A stretch of 64,000 nucleotides of DNA. It comes from Chloroflexi bacterium CFX4. GTDB lineage: Bacteria; Chloroflexota; Anaerolineae; Aggregatilineales; UBA2796. How positions within the stretch are numbered: position 1 is the stretch's first letter; every line of letters begins with the position of its first letter. Positions 27,346-36,332 of the stretch are shown here, one piece after another. The notes beneath the pieces are model-generated. The model was not told the DNA's origin, ran no database searches, and saw only the letters and a list, made by a program, of their open reading frames with translations. The stretch lies in NCBI GenBank assembly GCA_021404685.1, contig QWHC01000005.1, positions 124,001 to 188,000 on the forward strand. Direction: 5' to 3'. The translations under genes were made by a program, and so were the position numbers.

Positions 27346-28185
27346 CTACTTATCGCGGGTGATGGCAAAGCCGCTCATGAACTGCTTTTGCAGCAGTAGA
27401 AAGAGGATCAGCGGCGGCAGTGATGCCACAATGCCGGCTGCCATCAGCAAGCCAAAATCCGTCTGCGGGCCACTGCCCGCATTCCGCACGCCGATCTGGA
27501 TTAACTGCACATCAAGGCGATCCGGCGGCAAGATCAAGCGCGCCCAAAGGTACTGATTCCAACTGGCGATGAACTGAATCAGTGCATGTGCCGCAATCAC
27601 ATTCCAGCTCATCGGGATCAGCACGGCGAACAAGAAGCGCAGCGGCGAAGCACCATCTATTTGAGCGGCATCTGCCAGTTCACGCGGAATATTGGAGAAG
27701 TGCTGCCGAAAGAGAAATGCACCGGTTGCCGTTGCTAAAAAGGGAATGGTGAGGGCAAGGTTTGGGCTGGTCTGCGCCCATTCCAGCTCTGCCACAAGGC
27801 GAAAGAGCGGCAGCATAATGATCTCAGTTGGCATCAGCAGCGTCAGCAGCACAAAGAAGAATAAGAACACCTTGCCCGTAAAGCGGAAATAGACGAATGC
27901 CAAGCCTGCCAACAGCGCCAGCACCGTCTTGCCGATCACAATCACCAATGAGACAACGGTTGTGTTCAGGATCAGCCGATCAAAGCGCAGGCGCTCAAAG
28001 AGCGTGGTGATGTTCGCACCGAACGCCTCGCCGGGTGGGAACAACTGCGGCGGTGCTTGAAAGGCTGTCACAATATCCAACGTGGCAACTTGCAGGGCAT
28101 AGAGCGCCGGCAGGCACATCAGGAAACAGATCAGGATCAGGGCAAGATGCACGCCAATGCGCGGACGGTGAGTCAGGGCGTTCAT
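27346..28185 (-). CDS. Carbohydrate ABC transporter permease (MalG/UgpE-like)
   Basis: The 279-residue protein has six transmembrane helices and the EAA loop LADAAQIDGASPLRFLFAVLIPM near 178-200, which docks the ATPase in MalG-type importers. The ATG at 28185 begins 2 nt after the stop of the partner permease, with CGGAG upstream. The neighbouring binding protein looks like UgpB, so glycerol-3-phosphate or a glycerophosphodiester or sugar is the likely substrate. No ATP-binding gene is adjacent, so a shared MsmK/UgpC-type ATPase is expected elsewhere. Confidence 0.9.
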   Translation of the reverse strand: MNALTHRPRIGVHLALILICFLMCLPALYALQVATLDIVTAFQAPPQLFPPGEAFGANITTLFERLRFDRLILNTTVVSLVIVIGKTVLALLAGLAFVYFRFTGKVFLFFFVLLTLLMPTEIIMLPLFRLVAELEWAQTSPNLALTIPFLATATGAFLFRQHFSNIPRELADAAQIDGASPLRFLFAVLIPMSWNVIAAHALIQFIASWNQYLWARLILPPDRLDVQLIQIGVRNAGSGPQTDFGLLMAAGIVASLPPLILFLLLQKQFMSGFAITRDK

Positions 28186-28187
28186 AA

Positions 28188-29597
28188 TCAAGCTCCGTAG
28201 GTGATGTTGCGTTCTAGGGTGCGGAATTGCAGCACCGTCAGCACTGCCACAATCAGGAATAGCAGCACTGCTTGGGCAGCCGCCGCACCAATGGGCGCGC
28301 CCGGGCTGAACGCATCCTGATAGAGTTTATAGATCAGGACGTTGGTTGCTCCGCCGAGCGAGCCTGCCGCGCCGAGTGGCGGTCCGCCCTGTGTGAGCGT
28401 ATCAATCGCGCCGTAGATGCCATAAAACGAATATGTGACGTTCGTCACCAATAGAAAGAAGGTGTAGGGCGCCAGCATTGGAAAGACAATGCGGAAAAAA
28501 CGCTGAATGCGGTTAGCGCCATCAATAGCGGCTGCCTCTTGCAAATCTCGTGGCACGTTTTGCAAGCCCGCGATGTAAAAAATGATGTTGAAGCCAAGAA
28601 TGTTCCAGACGCCGGCAAAGACCACCACCCAGCGCGCTAAGGCAGCATCGCGCAGCCAGCTGGGTTGAATGCCCACGGTGCTATCCAAAAAGAAGTTGAT
28701 CAAGCCGCTGCCGCCCTCACGGAACATCGCCTGAAAAACGGCAGCGGAAACCACAGGCGAAAGCGCGAACGGAAAGATCAGCAAGGTGCGGTAGAAGGCT
28801 GCGCCGCGCACCTTTTGCGAGGCAAGCACTGCGATGCCAAGCGCCGCCGTCATGCTCAGCAGCACGATCACCACAGTGATGAACAATGTGGTGAGCAAGC
28901 TGTTCTGGTAGATTGCATCGCCGGCCAGGCTGATATAGTTGTTTAGGCACACAAAGCGATCAGTGCGGATCGGAAAGCGCCGTGCCACCAACGAGAGGTT
29001 GAGCATTTGCACGCTTGGATAGTAGAGGAAAATCAGCAGGCTGAGCAACGTCGGCGCGATGAGGATGTAGCCAAGCCAGCGGCTGCGGAAATAGCCTGAT
29101 TCCGCACCATCCATGCGCCGCCGCCCTAAGATCAAAGTCCAGAGTGGCAGCAGCACTGCCACCGCCATAAAAGCGGTCAGCAGCACGCCGATCAGCGTCT
29201 CGGCAAAGGCTGCCTCTGGCAGGTAAGTGCAGTGCTGTGTGGCTGCCGCGGCAATCTGTGCGCCGAACATGCCAACGCCCACGCCAAGCGCGGCACTCGC
29301 AACGCGATTCGGGACGCGCCGCCCTGCCCGTGTTGCCGCTTGCCAGATCAGATAGCTGGCAAGCCCGCCTGCCAAACCGCCAATGCCCAAAGAGAGCAGC
29401 AGCGGCTCAGCAGGCAGTGTAAGGTAATAGGTGATGAGCGTCTCCAGCGCGCTAGGTGCAGCGCCAATGCCATTCAGCAGCCACATAAGCAGGCGCAGCA
29501 AGCCATCGCGTTCGGCGACCACAAACCACGCCGAAAAGACGATTACAAAGGCGGCTATGGCGCGCACGGATAGCGTTTGTAGGCGCTCATCACGCAT
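28188..29597 (-). CDS. Carbohydrate ABC transporter permease (MalF/UgpA-like) with N-terminal membrane extension
   Basis: At 469 residues it is longer than the usual 290-320. The C-terminal 290 residues are a normal permease with the EAA loop LQEAAAIDGANRIQRFFRIV and a TDRFVCLNNY periplasmic loop. The N-terminal about 170 residues add four or so hydrophobic helices, which is unusual for a binding-protein-dependent permease outside MalF-like cases. ATG 29597 follows an AAGGAGT site (29604-29610) that overlaps the binding protein's stop. Order: binding protein, this gene, MalG-like permease. Confidence 0.87.
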   Translation of the reverse strand: MRDERLQTLSVRAIAAFVIVFSAWFVVAERDGLLRLLMWLLNGIGAAPSALETLITYYLTLPAEPLLLSLGIGGLAGGLASYLIWQAATRAGRRVPNRVASAALGVGVGMFGAQIAAAATQHCTYLPEAAFAETLIGVLLTAFMAVAVLLPLWTLILGRRRMDGAESGYFRSRWLGYILIAPTLLSLLIFLYYPSVQMLNLSLVARRFPIRTDRFVCLNNYISLAGDAIYQNSLLTTLFITVVIVLLSMTAALGIAVLASQKVRGAAFYRTLLIFPFALSPVVSAAVFQAMFREGGSGLINFFLDSTVGIQPSWLRDAALARWVVVFAGVWNILGFNIIFYIAGLQNVPRDLQEAAAIDGANRIQRFFRIVFPMLAPYTFFLLVTNVTYSFYGIYGAIDTLTQGGPPLGAAGSLGGATNVLIYKLYQDAFSPGAPIGAAAAQAVLLFLIVAVLTVLQFRTLERNITYGA

Positions 29598-29609
29598 AGA
29601 AGCTACTCC

Positions 29610-30965
29610 TTAGTTGCCCACAACGGCGTTGTATTCAGCCAGTGCCTTATCGGCTGCCTGCTTGGCGGCAGCAAGGGCTGCCTCAGGCGTCTCGCCGCTA
29701 TCCACAATGGATTGAAACGCCTTAATGAGCGCCTCGCGCACTTCGGTGGAAGGCCCGACCACAAAGCCCGCATTGGCAACGTTCCCGCGTGATTTTGCCA
29801 GTTGGTTCACGGCAATCGCAAAAGGCGGATTCTGCTCAAACCAGCCTTCGGCGGTCAGGCGCGCAACTGAACTTTGGCGGATTGGGAAGTAGCCTGTACC
29901 CTTGTGCCATGTGATATCGTTCTCGGTGCTGGTTAGGAAGAAAATGAAGTCCACGGCTGCCTTCAGTTCCGCCTCCGGGTGATCAGCAGTCACCCACACG
30001 CTGGCGCCGCCAACTGTGCCGCCGTTATCGGCATCTGTGCCGGGCGTGATCAGCGGTGCGGTGCCAAGTTCAAAGCCCTGCGCCTTACTAAAGTTCATGA
30101 ACAACGTCAAGCCGGCGGTGCTGCTGATGCTCATGGCAGTCCGCTTGCTCAGGAAGGTGATGCCTTCGCCGTTATAGTCATTGGCGCGCCCTGTGTAGGT
30201 GTAGTAGCCCTTTTCTGCCAGTGCCTTGTAGAATTCTGCTACACGCAGCATTTCAGGGCGCGTGTAAAGCACTTCAGTGGCACGTCCCATGCGTCCGTTA
30301 TCGTTGTCGGTCAGCAGGGCATTCTGCATGGCGAGCCACTGTTCCGCAAACCATGCCGACATCGGGAAGTTGATGCAGGCAGTCAGTTTTAGTTCCTCTT
30401 TCTGCGCCATGATGGTCTCGCAGGCAGCAAGCACCTCTTCAAAGGTCTGTGGCGGCGCGTCGGGATCAAGCCCAACAGCGGCGAACAGGGTGCGGTTATA
30501 GTAGAGGATTGGGTTAGAGGCATTCCATGGCATACTGAGCAGTTCGCCGCCAATGGTATAGTAGGCGCGCACGGTTGGCACAAGGTCATCCAGTGTGGCA
30601 AGCTGCTCAGGCGTGGCAAGCGCGCTGATCGGCGTGAAATAGCCTGAGTCAGCGGCAAGCTGCGAAAGTGAATCTTCGACCTGCACAATGTGCGGCGCTT
30701 GCCCTTGCTCTGCTGCAAGCAGGGCAGAATTAAAGAGTTCGATGTAATCGGTGCTGGTGCTGGTCACGGTCACAGTGATGTTTGGGTTTTGCGCCATGAA
30801 GGCATCGGCAATGCCCTGCACCACTTGTGAGCGCGAATCCTGCTGTCCACCGAAGATATGCACAAATTTGATCTCAATTTTTTCTTGGGCTTGGCTGGGT
30901 GCGCCCAGAGCGGTAAGGGCAAGCACGGCCGCCAACGCCAAGGTGAGGAGTCGAGTACGAATCAC
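29610..30965 (-). CDS. Extracellular solute-binding protein (UgpB-like)
   Basis: The 451-residue protein has a signal peptide ending in an SQAQ region (about 1-27). The family-1 binding fold includes ITVTVTSTSTDYIELFN, a GQAPHIVQVED hinge block and GGELLSMPWNASNPILYYN (about 125-143). These blocks match UgpB-type glycerol-3-phosphate/glycerophosphodiester binding proteins better than maltose-type ones. The GTG at 30965 has AGGAGA 8 nt upstream; longer in-frame starts up to 31016 lack a site. It heads the three-gene importer operon. The presence of GlpABC at the window start makes a glycerol-phosphate link plausible but unproven. Confidence 0.88.
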   Translation of the reverse strand: MIRTRLLTLALAAVLALTALGAPSQAQEKIEIKFVHIFGGQQDSRSQVVQGIADAFMAQNPNITVTVTSTSTDYIELFNSALLAAEQGQAPHIVQVEDSLSQLAADSGYFTPISALATPEQLATLDDLVPTVRAYYTIGGELLSMPWNASNPILYYNRTLFAAVGLDPDAPPQTFEEVLAACETIMAQKEELKLTACINFPMSAWFAEQWLAMQNALLTDNDNGRMGRATEVLYTRPEMLRVAEFYKALAEKGYYTYTGRANDYNGEGITFLSKRTAMSISSTAGLTLFMNFSKAQGFELGTAPLITPGTDADNGGTVGGASVWVTADHPEAELKAAVDFIFFLTSTENDITWHKGTGYFPIRQSSVARLTAEGWFEQNPPFAIAVNQLAKSRGNVANAGFVVGPSTEVREALIKAFQSIVDSGETPEAALAAAKQAADKALAEYNAVVGN

Positions 30966-31072
30966 GGGTGAATCTCCTAAAAATAGGCAGTTAATCACCG
31001 TGAGATGATGCGCCAAAAAGATTATGCTTATGTTAAGTGGCTGTTAAATTTGGTGCGCCTCGTTGCCCTCTA

Positions 31073-31098
31073 CCGAATTCTGTGGCATCTGAATTCGG
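31073..31098. promoter_or_regulatory. Inverted repeat in the divergent intergenic region
   Basis: CCGAATTC (31073-31080) and GAATTCGG (31091-31098) are perfect 8-bp arms around 10 bp, centred in the 243-bp gap between the divergent importer operon and the SH3 protein gene. A CATAAT follows at 31101-31106. It may be an operator for one or both sides. Confidence 0.45.
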
Positions 31099-31208
31099 CA
31101 CATAATATCGCACAACCTGAGCCTAGAGTACCAAGCCGCATTGCAAAGTGCGCTATGAATGGCTATAGTCATCTGCCAGACGGCAACCGAGCAAGAGGAG
31201 ATAGGTTG

Positions 31209-32930
31209 ATGCGCCGAGTAGTGTTATTGGGCTTAAGTGTATTGCTAGGCAGCCTACTTTTGGCAAGTTATGTAGCAGCGCCAACGGTGCGGGCGGAAGA
31301 CCGCAGCGCGTGCCGCATTTTAGTAGATGAGGGCATTGCAGCCGCAGCGGCGGCGTGCGGCGGCGCAGGCGCCGATAGCGCGTGCTACGGTCATGCAGGT
31401 GTGGTGGTTAGCAGTGCGGCAGATAGCACAGTGTTAAGCACTGTTGGGCAGATTGCGCCGCTGAGCGAAATTCAATCGCTCACCACGTCTGCTGCCAGCC
31501 TTGAAAGCGGGGACTGGGGCATCGCCATGCTGAACATTCAAGCGGGCTTGCCCGAAGGCGCGGCAGGTGTGCGCGGCGCACTCTTTGGCGATTCCGTGCT
31601 AACTTCAGCGGTGCGCGCTGAGGCTGCCACCACCCAAACGCTGACCGTCCGCACCTTTGACGATCTGCCTGTGCTGCTGCGGGCAGGCGCTAGTTCAAAC
31701 TTCCCACAAGTCACCCGTATGACCTTTAAGCAGGAAGGCGCGGCTGATGGGCGCAACGCCAAAAACACTTGGGTGCGCGTGCGCTTGGACGGCATGGTTG
31801 GCTGGGCATCTATGAACCAAATTCGGTTGGAAGGCGATATTGAGTCGCTGCCCATCCTTGATGATCGTAACATCGCGCCCGATTTTCTGTATACTGCACC
31901 CATGCAGGCGATGACCCTCAGCAATGTGCCAGCCCGCGGCAAGCCCGCCTGTGCTGAGGCTGCCAGCGGACTGCTGTTGCAGCGCAGCGCCGAAAGCGGT
32001 GCTGATCCTGTCAGTTTGCTGGTGAATGGCGTTGAGCTGACCTTCCTCAGCGCGACCTTAGTCTTGCGCGCTGCGCCTAAAGATCACCTAGATGTGATGG
32101 CGATTGAGGGCGTTGTCTCGGTGCGCGCTTTTGGCGCAGAGGCAGCCATTGCCGATGGCGAAATGCTGCAAGTGCGGCTTGGCGGCGCCGATGATCTAAC
32201 CGCAGTTGCCGCGCCCAAGCAAAAGACCAAACTGCCTTTTGCGGCTGTGGAAGGTGTACCAATGACGCTCATGCCGCAGGCGCTTTCGTGCTTGGCGGGC
32301 GTTGTGCCAACCGATGCACGGGTAGCGGTACGTTCGGGCCCAAGCGCTAAGGAATACACCTCGCTCTTTTTCATGCAGCCTGCCCAAACCTACACCGTGG
32401 AGGGCTGGAACGCAGACGCCGACGGCAATAAATGGTGGAAACTCCGCAACGATAACCGCGCCGAAAACTGGGTGGAGCAGAGCGCGATCCGTGTAGTGGG
32501 CGCTTGCGAAAAGGTTGAGAAGGTTGAAGTGGGCATGATGGCAGGCAGCGGCGCAGAAGGTGCCGCGGGCGTGCCGGGTGGTGGTGGCTTTGCGCCAAGC
32601 ACGCGCACCATCTGGAATGCCGAAGTCGGTGTTGATCAGTTGGTTGGCACTTGCAAGCTGGGCGCGCTCAACTACTGCGCGCACATGGTGGCGATCTCGC
32701 CGCGTGGCAGTGGGCTGACCTATCGCGGGCAAGAGATCACGCCTTACAACCTGACGCGAGTCCGCGAGAACGTCTACGTTTATAATGGACGAAATGGCAT
32801 GGGCAATGGACGCATCAGCATCGCACTGACCTTTACCAGCCCAACCAGTTATACACTAACACAGACCATCGTCTTTGATGCCGATCCTGAATGCCAGCAT
32901 GTGAATGTGGTCAATGCCACACTGCGCTAA
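31209..32930 (+). CDS. Secreted protein with two SH3-like domains and a FecR-like segment
   Basis: The 573-residue protein has a signal peptide (about 1-29). A first SH3-like domain (about 148-208: LLRAGASSNFPQVTR...GWASMNQIRL) is followed by a strand-rich FecR-like segment (about 266-325), where FLSATLVLRA leads to a GVVSVRAFG strand. A second SH3 domain (about 368-430) starts ARVAVRSGPSAKEY. A Gly-rich linker and a final beta-rich domain (about 465-573) follow. The ATG at 31209 is supported by AGAGGAG 9-15 nt upstream; the frame is open further up to 31005 but has no signal peptide there. No enzyme motif is seen. A cell-wall or surface role is inferred from SH3 domains. Confidence 0.82.
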   Translation: MRRVVLLGLSVLLGSLLLASYVAAPTVRAEDRSACRILVDEGIAAAAAACGGAGADSACYGHAGVVVSSAADSTVLSTVGQIAPLSEIQSLTTSAASLESGDWGIAMLNIQAGLPEGAAGVRGALFGDSVLTSAVRAEAATTQTLTVRTFDDLPVLLRAGASSNFPQVTRMTFKQEGAADGRNAKNTWVRVRLDGMVGWASMNQIRLEGDIESLPILDDRNIAPDFLYTAPMQAMTLSNVPARGKPACAEAASGLLLQRSAESGADPVSLLVNGVELTFLSATLVLRAAPKDHLDVMAIEGVVSVRAFGAEAAIADGEMLQVRLGGADDLTAVAAPKQKTKLPFAAVEGVPMTLMPQALSCLAGVVPTDARVAVRSGPSAKEYTSLFFMQPAQTYTVEGWNADADGNKWWKLRNDNRAENWVEQSAIRVVGACEKVEKVEVGMMAGSGAEGAAGVPGGGGFAPSTRTIWNAEVGVDQLVGTCKLGALNYCAHMVAISPRGSGLTYRGQEITPYNLTRVRENVYVYNGRNGMGNGRISIALTFTSPTSYTLTQTIVFDADPECQHVNVVNATLR

Positions 32931-32958
32931 GGTTTATCGTGATTGGAGTGAATGACTT

Positions 32959-34134
32959 ATGCTGCGAAAACTGCTCTTAATCGGCTGTGTGCTGCTTTTT
33001 ATGGCAGCTGCGCTGCCCGTTACAAACGCCACCGCGCAAGAAGGCGAAATTGCCTACGCTTGGACGGAGACGGCAACCAACCTTCGCACCGGGCCCGGCA
33101 CGAACTACGAAGTGATCACCACGCTAGAGATCGGCGTACAGTTGCAAATTGAGGCGCGCAACGCCGACACAAGCTGGATTTTGCTGAAGGGCGAGAACGG
33201 CTTGCGTGGTTGGGGCAGAACGCGCTTGTTCCGCCTCTCGGAAAATGTGCAGTTGCGTATGATTGCCCAGAGCGATGAAATCCTGAATCGGGCGGAGGTG
33301 GCAGCCGCCGCGCCACCAGACGCGGTTCGTCCGCCGAATGTGAGCGGTACCGCGCCGCTAAATGCGCCTTTTGTGCCGCAGATCAGCGGCAGCGTGCGTG
33401 CGGCAATGCGCGCTGTGGTGGCAAAAGGACAGGCGATGGGCAACAACATTCGTGTGTTCTCCAAAGTGGGTGACTGCATGACCGACCATCCGCAATTCCT
33501 GAATCCGTTCGCTTGGGGGCAGTACAATCTGGGCGAGTACGGCTACCTACAAGCGACCATTGATTACTTCAATGTGAAGCCGCGTGATGATGTCGGCAGT
33601 TCTTGGGATGCTGGCAGCAAGGCGGCGCACAACGGCTTTAACTCCAGCGCCGTGCGCGAGACGCAGTGGGCAGACCCTGCCATGTGCAACCCTGATGAGC
33701 GCCCGCTTGCCTGTGAATATCGCCTGAACAAGCCTGCCGTTGCCGTGATCATGTTCGGCATTGCCGATGTGTTGGTCATGACGCCGCAACAGTTCTACCG
33801 CTTTATGCGGAACATCGTGGATGACTCATTGGCAGCAGGCGTTGTGCCGTTGCTCAGCACCTTCCCAGAGAATCCTTCCGTGCCGCAGCTTTCGCGCCAA
33901 GTGAACCAAATGGTGCTGGCATTGGCGCGTGAGAAGAACGTGCCGATCATGAACTTTGCGGATGCTGTGAAGAATCTGCCCAACGGCGGCTTGGAATCAG
34001 ATGGCATTCACCTCTCGCTGCCGCCCGGCTCCGCCACCGATTTCACGCCTGAAAACCTGAAGTATGGCATGACGGTGCGGAATTTGCTGGTGTTGCAATC
34101 CCTTGATGTCATCTGGCGGCAAATCTTGAATTAA
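32959..34134 (+). CDS. Secreted SH3-SGNH/GDSL-like hydrolase domain protein
   Basis: The 391-residue protein has a signal peptide (about 1-26) and an SH3 domain (33-93, NLRTGPGTNYEVI and GWGRTRLF). An SGNH-hydrolase-like domain spans about 165-391. Its block I reads VGDCMT, with Cys173 where the family has the nucleophile Ser. The block-III position reads FGIAD (Ala269 where Asn is usual), and Asp348-x-x-His351 (SDGIHLS) is kept. So the catalytic Asp/His are present but Ser is replaced by Cys, leaving activity uncertain. It follows the SH3 protein by 28 nt and probably shares its transcript. The domain is homologous to the C-terminus of the 949-residue protein at 37391. Confidence 0.85.
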   Translation: MLRKLLLIGCVLLFMAAALPVTNATAQEGEIAYAWTETATNLRTGPGTNYEVITTLEIGVQLQIEARNADTSWILLKGENGLRGWGRTRLFRLSENVQLRMIAQSDEILNRAEVAAAAPPDAVRPPNVSGTAPLNAPFVPQISGSVRAAMRAVVAKGQAMGNNIRVFSKVGDCMTDHPQFLNPFAWGQYNLGEYGYLQATIDYFNVKPRDDVGSSWDAGSKAAHNGFNSSAVRETQWADPAMCNPDERPLACEYRLNKPAVAVIMFGIADVLVMTPQQFYRFMRNIVDDSLAAGVVPLLSTFPENPSVPQLSRQVNQMVLALAREKNVPIMNFADAVKNLPNGGLESDGIHLSLPPGSATDFTPENLKYGMTVRNLLVLQSLDVIWRQILN

Positions 34135-34146
34135 TCTGCGTCAGTC

Positions 34147-34175
34147 CTATGGGCGGGCTTGGCTTCCGCCCGTAG
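34147..34175 (+). terminator. Stem-loop after the SH3-SGNH gene
   Basis: CTATGGGCGG and CCGCCCGTAG form a 10-bp stem (one G-T pair) around a 9-nt loop, 12 nt after the stop codon. It lacks a U-run, so termination is only probable. Confidence 0.45.
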
Positions 34176-34207
34176 GCGCTCCCTGCAACAGAAAGGCAGC
34201 CTGAAGC

Positions 34208-34966
34208 ATGTCCATCAATCCACGCCTAGAGCCATTCACCATCCTTGCCGATGTTTACAAAGTGAGTGGGCTATCTGCCTATGGCACAACCTTGGCAGCA
34301 CAGCTCCTTAACTTCATCTACGACATGAGTTGGGAAGGCAGCCGTATGCTAGACCTTGCCAGCGGCAACGGCGAGGTTGCCTGTTGGTTTGCCGGGCGCA
34401 ACATCCCTGCTGTTGGCGTGGATAGCTCCGCCAACATGATCAAACACGCCAAGGCGCTTGCTGATGAACAGAATGCCGCCGCCACCTTCATTAAAGCGGA
34501 TATTCGCACCTATCAGGCAGATCAGCCCGCCGATTTGGTGCTGTGTATTGGCGGCTCCCTGAACTACCTGCCCACCATGAACGATCTGGGTGCGGTGTTC
34601 CGTAGCGCCGCCGCCGCTTGCACACCCAAAAAGCCGTTCATCTTCGACCTGCATACCATTCGTGGGTTGGCGAATACACCTGCTGAGCGCATCGTCTCGG
34701 ACGGTGATCATCACCTAATCACAGCGCGCAGTGCCTTCAGCTATGAAACGCTCAGCCTGAACACGCTCTACACCGTTTTTCACTATGTGGCGGGCTGGCA
34801 GCGCGCCGAAGAAATGCACACCTTGCGCGGTTATCCGGTGCAGGCAGTGCAGCGCCTGTTGAACAGTTCTGGTTTCACCTTAGAGAAGGCGCTCACGCTG
34901 GATTTTGCACCGATGACAGCATCCACAGATGCCGATATGCTGCTCTTTGTGGCGCGCCGCACCTAG
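34208..34966 (+). CDS. Class I SAM-dependent methyltransferase
   Basis: The 252-residue protein has motif I MLDLASGNGEVACWF (about 47-61), motif II VGVDSSANMIKHAK and motif IV ADLVLCIGGSLNYLP, fitting small-molecule methyltransferases of the Methyltransf_25/UbiE group. The post-SAM region is compact, with no obvious extra domain. The ATG at 34208 has GAAAGGCAG upstream. The next small membrane-protein gene begins 14 nt later. The substrate cannot be told from sequence. Confidence 0.87.
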   Translation: MSINPRLEPFTILADVYKVSGLSAYGTTLAAQLLNFIYDMSWEGSRMLDLASGNGEVACWFAGRNIPAVGVDSSANMIKHAKALADEQNAAATFIKADIRTYQADQPADLVLCIGGSLNYLPTMNDLGAVFRSAAAACTPKKPFIFDLHTIRGLANTPAERIVSDGDHHLITARSAFSYETLSLNTLYTVFHYVAGWQRAEEMHTLRGYPVQAVQRLLNSSGFTLEKALTLDFAPMTASTDADMLLFVARRT

Positions 34967-34980
34967 AAAGGCTGTTTACG

Positions 34981-35301
34981 ATGGCAAACCCTGCTTCGAT
35001 CATCTTCTTGGTCTTGTTCGCCCTAACGACGTTGTTCACCTATCTTTCGGTGCGCCGCCGCTGGGCGTCGCTGGCTGCCAGCTTTGCCTTTGGCGCGGTT
35101 GGTTCAGCGCTGTGCTTTGTGTTGTTCATGCTCTCTCAGAACAACTCGTTTGGGCGTGCGCTGCTCACAGGGGTGCTGATCGGGCTGGTCTTCAGCGGGC
35201 TAACTGTCTCGGCAGCCGCCTATTTCCGCGCCAACAGCAGCGCACGCCCTGCCCTGCCCGATCTGCGCGAACACCCTAGCGAGCCAGCGTCTGATCAGTG
35301 A
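34981..35301 (+). CDS. Small membrane protein of unknown function
   Basis: This is a 106-residue protein with three hydrophobic segments (about 5-22, 30-51 and 62-80), a basic RRR cluster after the first, and a Pro/Glu-rich hydrophilic tail. I do not recognise a family. It follows the methyltransferase by 14 nt with AGAAAGG upstream of ATG 34981. Its 3' end overlaps the convergent SDR gene by 7 nt, so the pair may share an antisense overlap at the transcript ends. Confidence 0.7.
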   Translation: MANPASIIFLVLFALTTLFTYLSVRRRWASLAASFAFGAVGSALCFVLFMLSQNNSFGRALLTGVLIGLVFSGLTVSAAAYFRANSSARPALPDLREHPSEPASDQ

Positions 35302-36257
35302 GCGCCCTGCGGATGCGCCTTGAACCAGGCGACGCTCTCTGCCACTGCTTGCGGCATCGGTGTGGCGTGCAAGCCGAAGGTGCGCTCAAACTTGCTGCTA
35401 TCCACCACGAAGGGCTGTTCAAACTCGTACATCATCTCGACCGTTTCGCGTGCGCCCGCGTCGAACAAGCCTAAGGCGCGCATGATCAAACGGTTGGCAA
35501 CCGCAACCTTCACAGGTTTGCCAAGCGCCATCTCTGTAAGGCGCACCAATTCGCGCTGCGTGATGGCAGGTGCGTTCGGCACGTGCCACACTTGCCCTAG
35601 CGCCTCGTCCCGCGTGCCGAGGATGGCGAGCGCCTTGCCAAAGTCTGGCACGTAGGTGAAGCTGTGCGGCTGGTCAAGGCTGCCGTACAGGTTGGCGCGC
35701 TTGCCGGCAATGGCGGGATAGAAAAACAACGCGCCGCTCAGCATATACTCAGGTCCAAAGAAGTTCGAGGCACGCCCGATCACAACGCGCACCTTCCCTT
35801 TGGCATGCGCCTCTTGCAGTTCGGCAGACATGGCAGCGCGCACCTTGCCCTTTTTGGTTTGCGTCCGTATCGGCGACTCTTCGCGCAGCGGCGCACCGTT
35901 AGGCGCGCCATACATATATAGGTTTTCAACGACGACCAACTTTGCACCCGTCGCAGCCACGCCTTCGAGGATAGCAGTTTGCAGTGGTGGAAATTTCGCC
36001 TGCCATTCGTGATAGTCCGGCTGCGCTGCCTGATAGACGGCTGCCGCACCTTCGGTCAGCCTGCGGATGCTGGCGGCCTCGTAGGCATCGCCGCGCACCA
36101 CTTCCGCGCCAACAGGCAGATTTGACGCTTTGCCGCTGCGGTTGACCAGCCGCACGCGCTTGCCAAGTGCCGCTAGGGCGTGTGCCGTGTGCTTGCCCAC
36201 AGCGCCCGTACCAATGATGACGTGCAGTTCAGCCTGATTTGCCATTTGAGCAGACAT
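35295..36257 (-). CDS. Extended SDR / NAD-dependent epimerase-like protein
   Basis: The 320-residue protein begins with a dinucleotide-binding motif (VIIGTGAVGKHTA, GxGxxG at 16-21). The canonical active-site YxxxK is not clearly visible. There is a NLYMYGA stretch and an SDR C-terminal substrate region (EPIMERASE/NmrA-like layout). It resembles putative NAD-dependent epimerase/dehydratase oxidoreductases. I chose ATG 36257 because GGGAGGG lies 8 nt upstream; the frame extends to 36290 without such a site. It lies next to the TetR regulator and is read in the same direction. Confidence 0.82.
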   Translation of the reverse strand: MSAQMANQAELHVIIGTGAVGKHTAHALAALGKRVRLVNRSGKASNLPVGAEVVRGDAYEAASIRRLTEGAAAVYQAAQPDYHEWQAKFPPLQTAILEGVAATGAKLVVVENLYMYGAPNGAPLREESPIRTQTKKGKVRAAMSAELQEAHAKGKVRVVIGRASNFFGPEYMLSGALFFYPAIAGKRANLYGSLDQPHSFTYVPDFGKALAILGTRDEALGQVWHVPNAPAITQRELVRLTEMALGKPVKVAVANRLIMRALGLFDAGARETVEMMYEFEQPFVVDSSKFERTFGLHATPMPQAVAESVAWFKAHPQGAH

Positions 36258-36332
36258 GATCCTACCCTCCCTGATGTGATGCCTTCGCATCGGGCTAAAG
36301 AAAGTGCGAAAAATGTGAGAAAGGCGGCGTGT

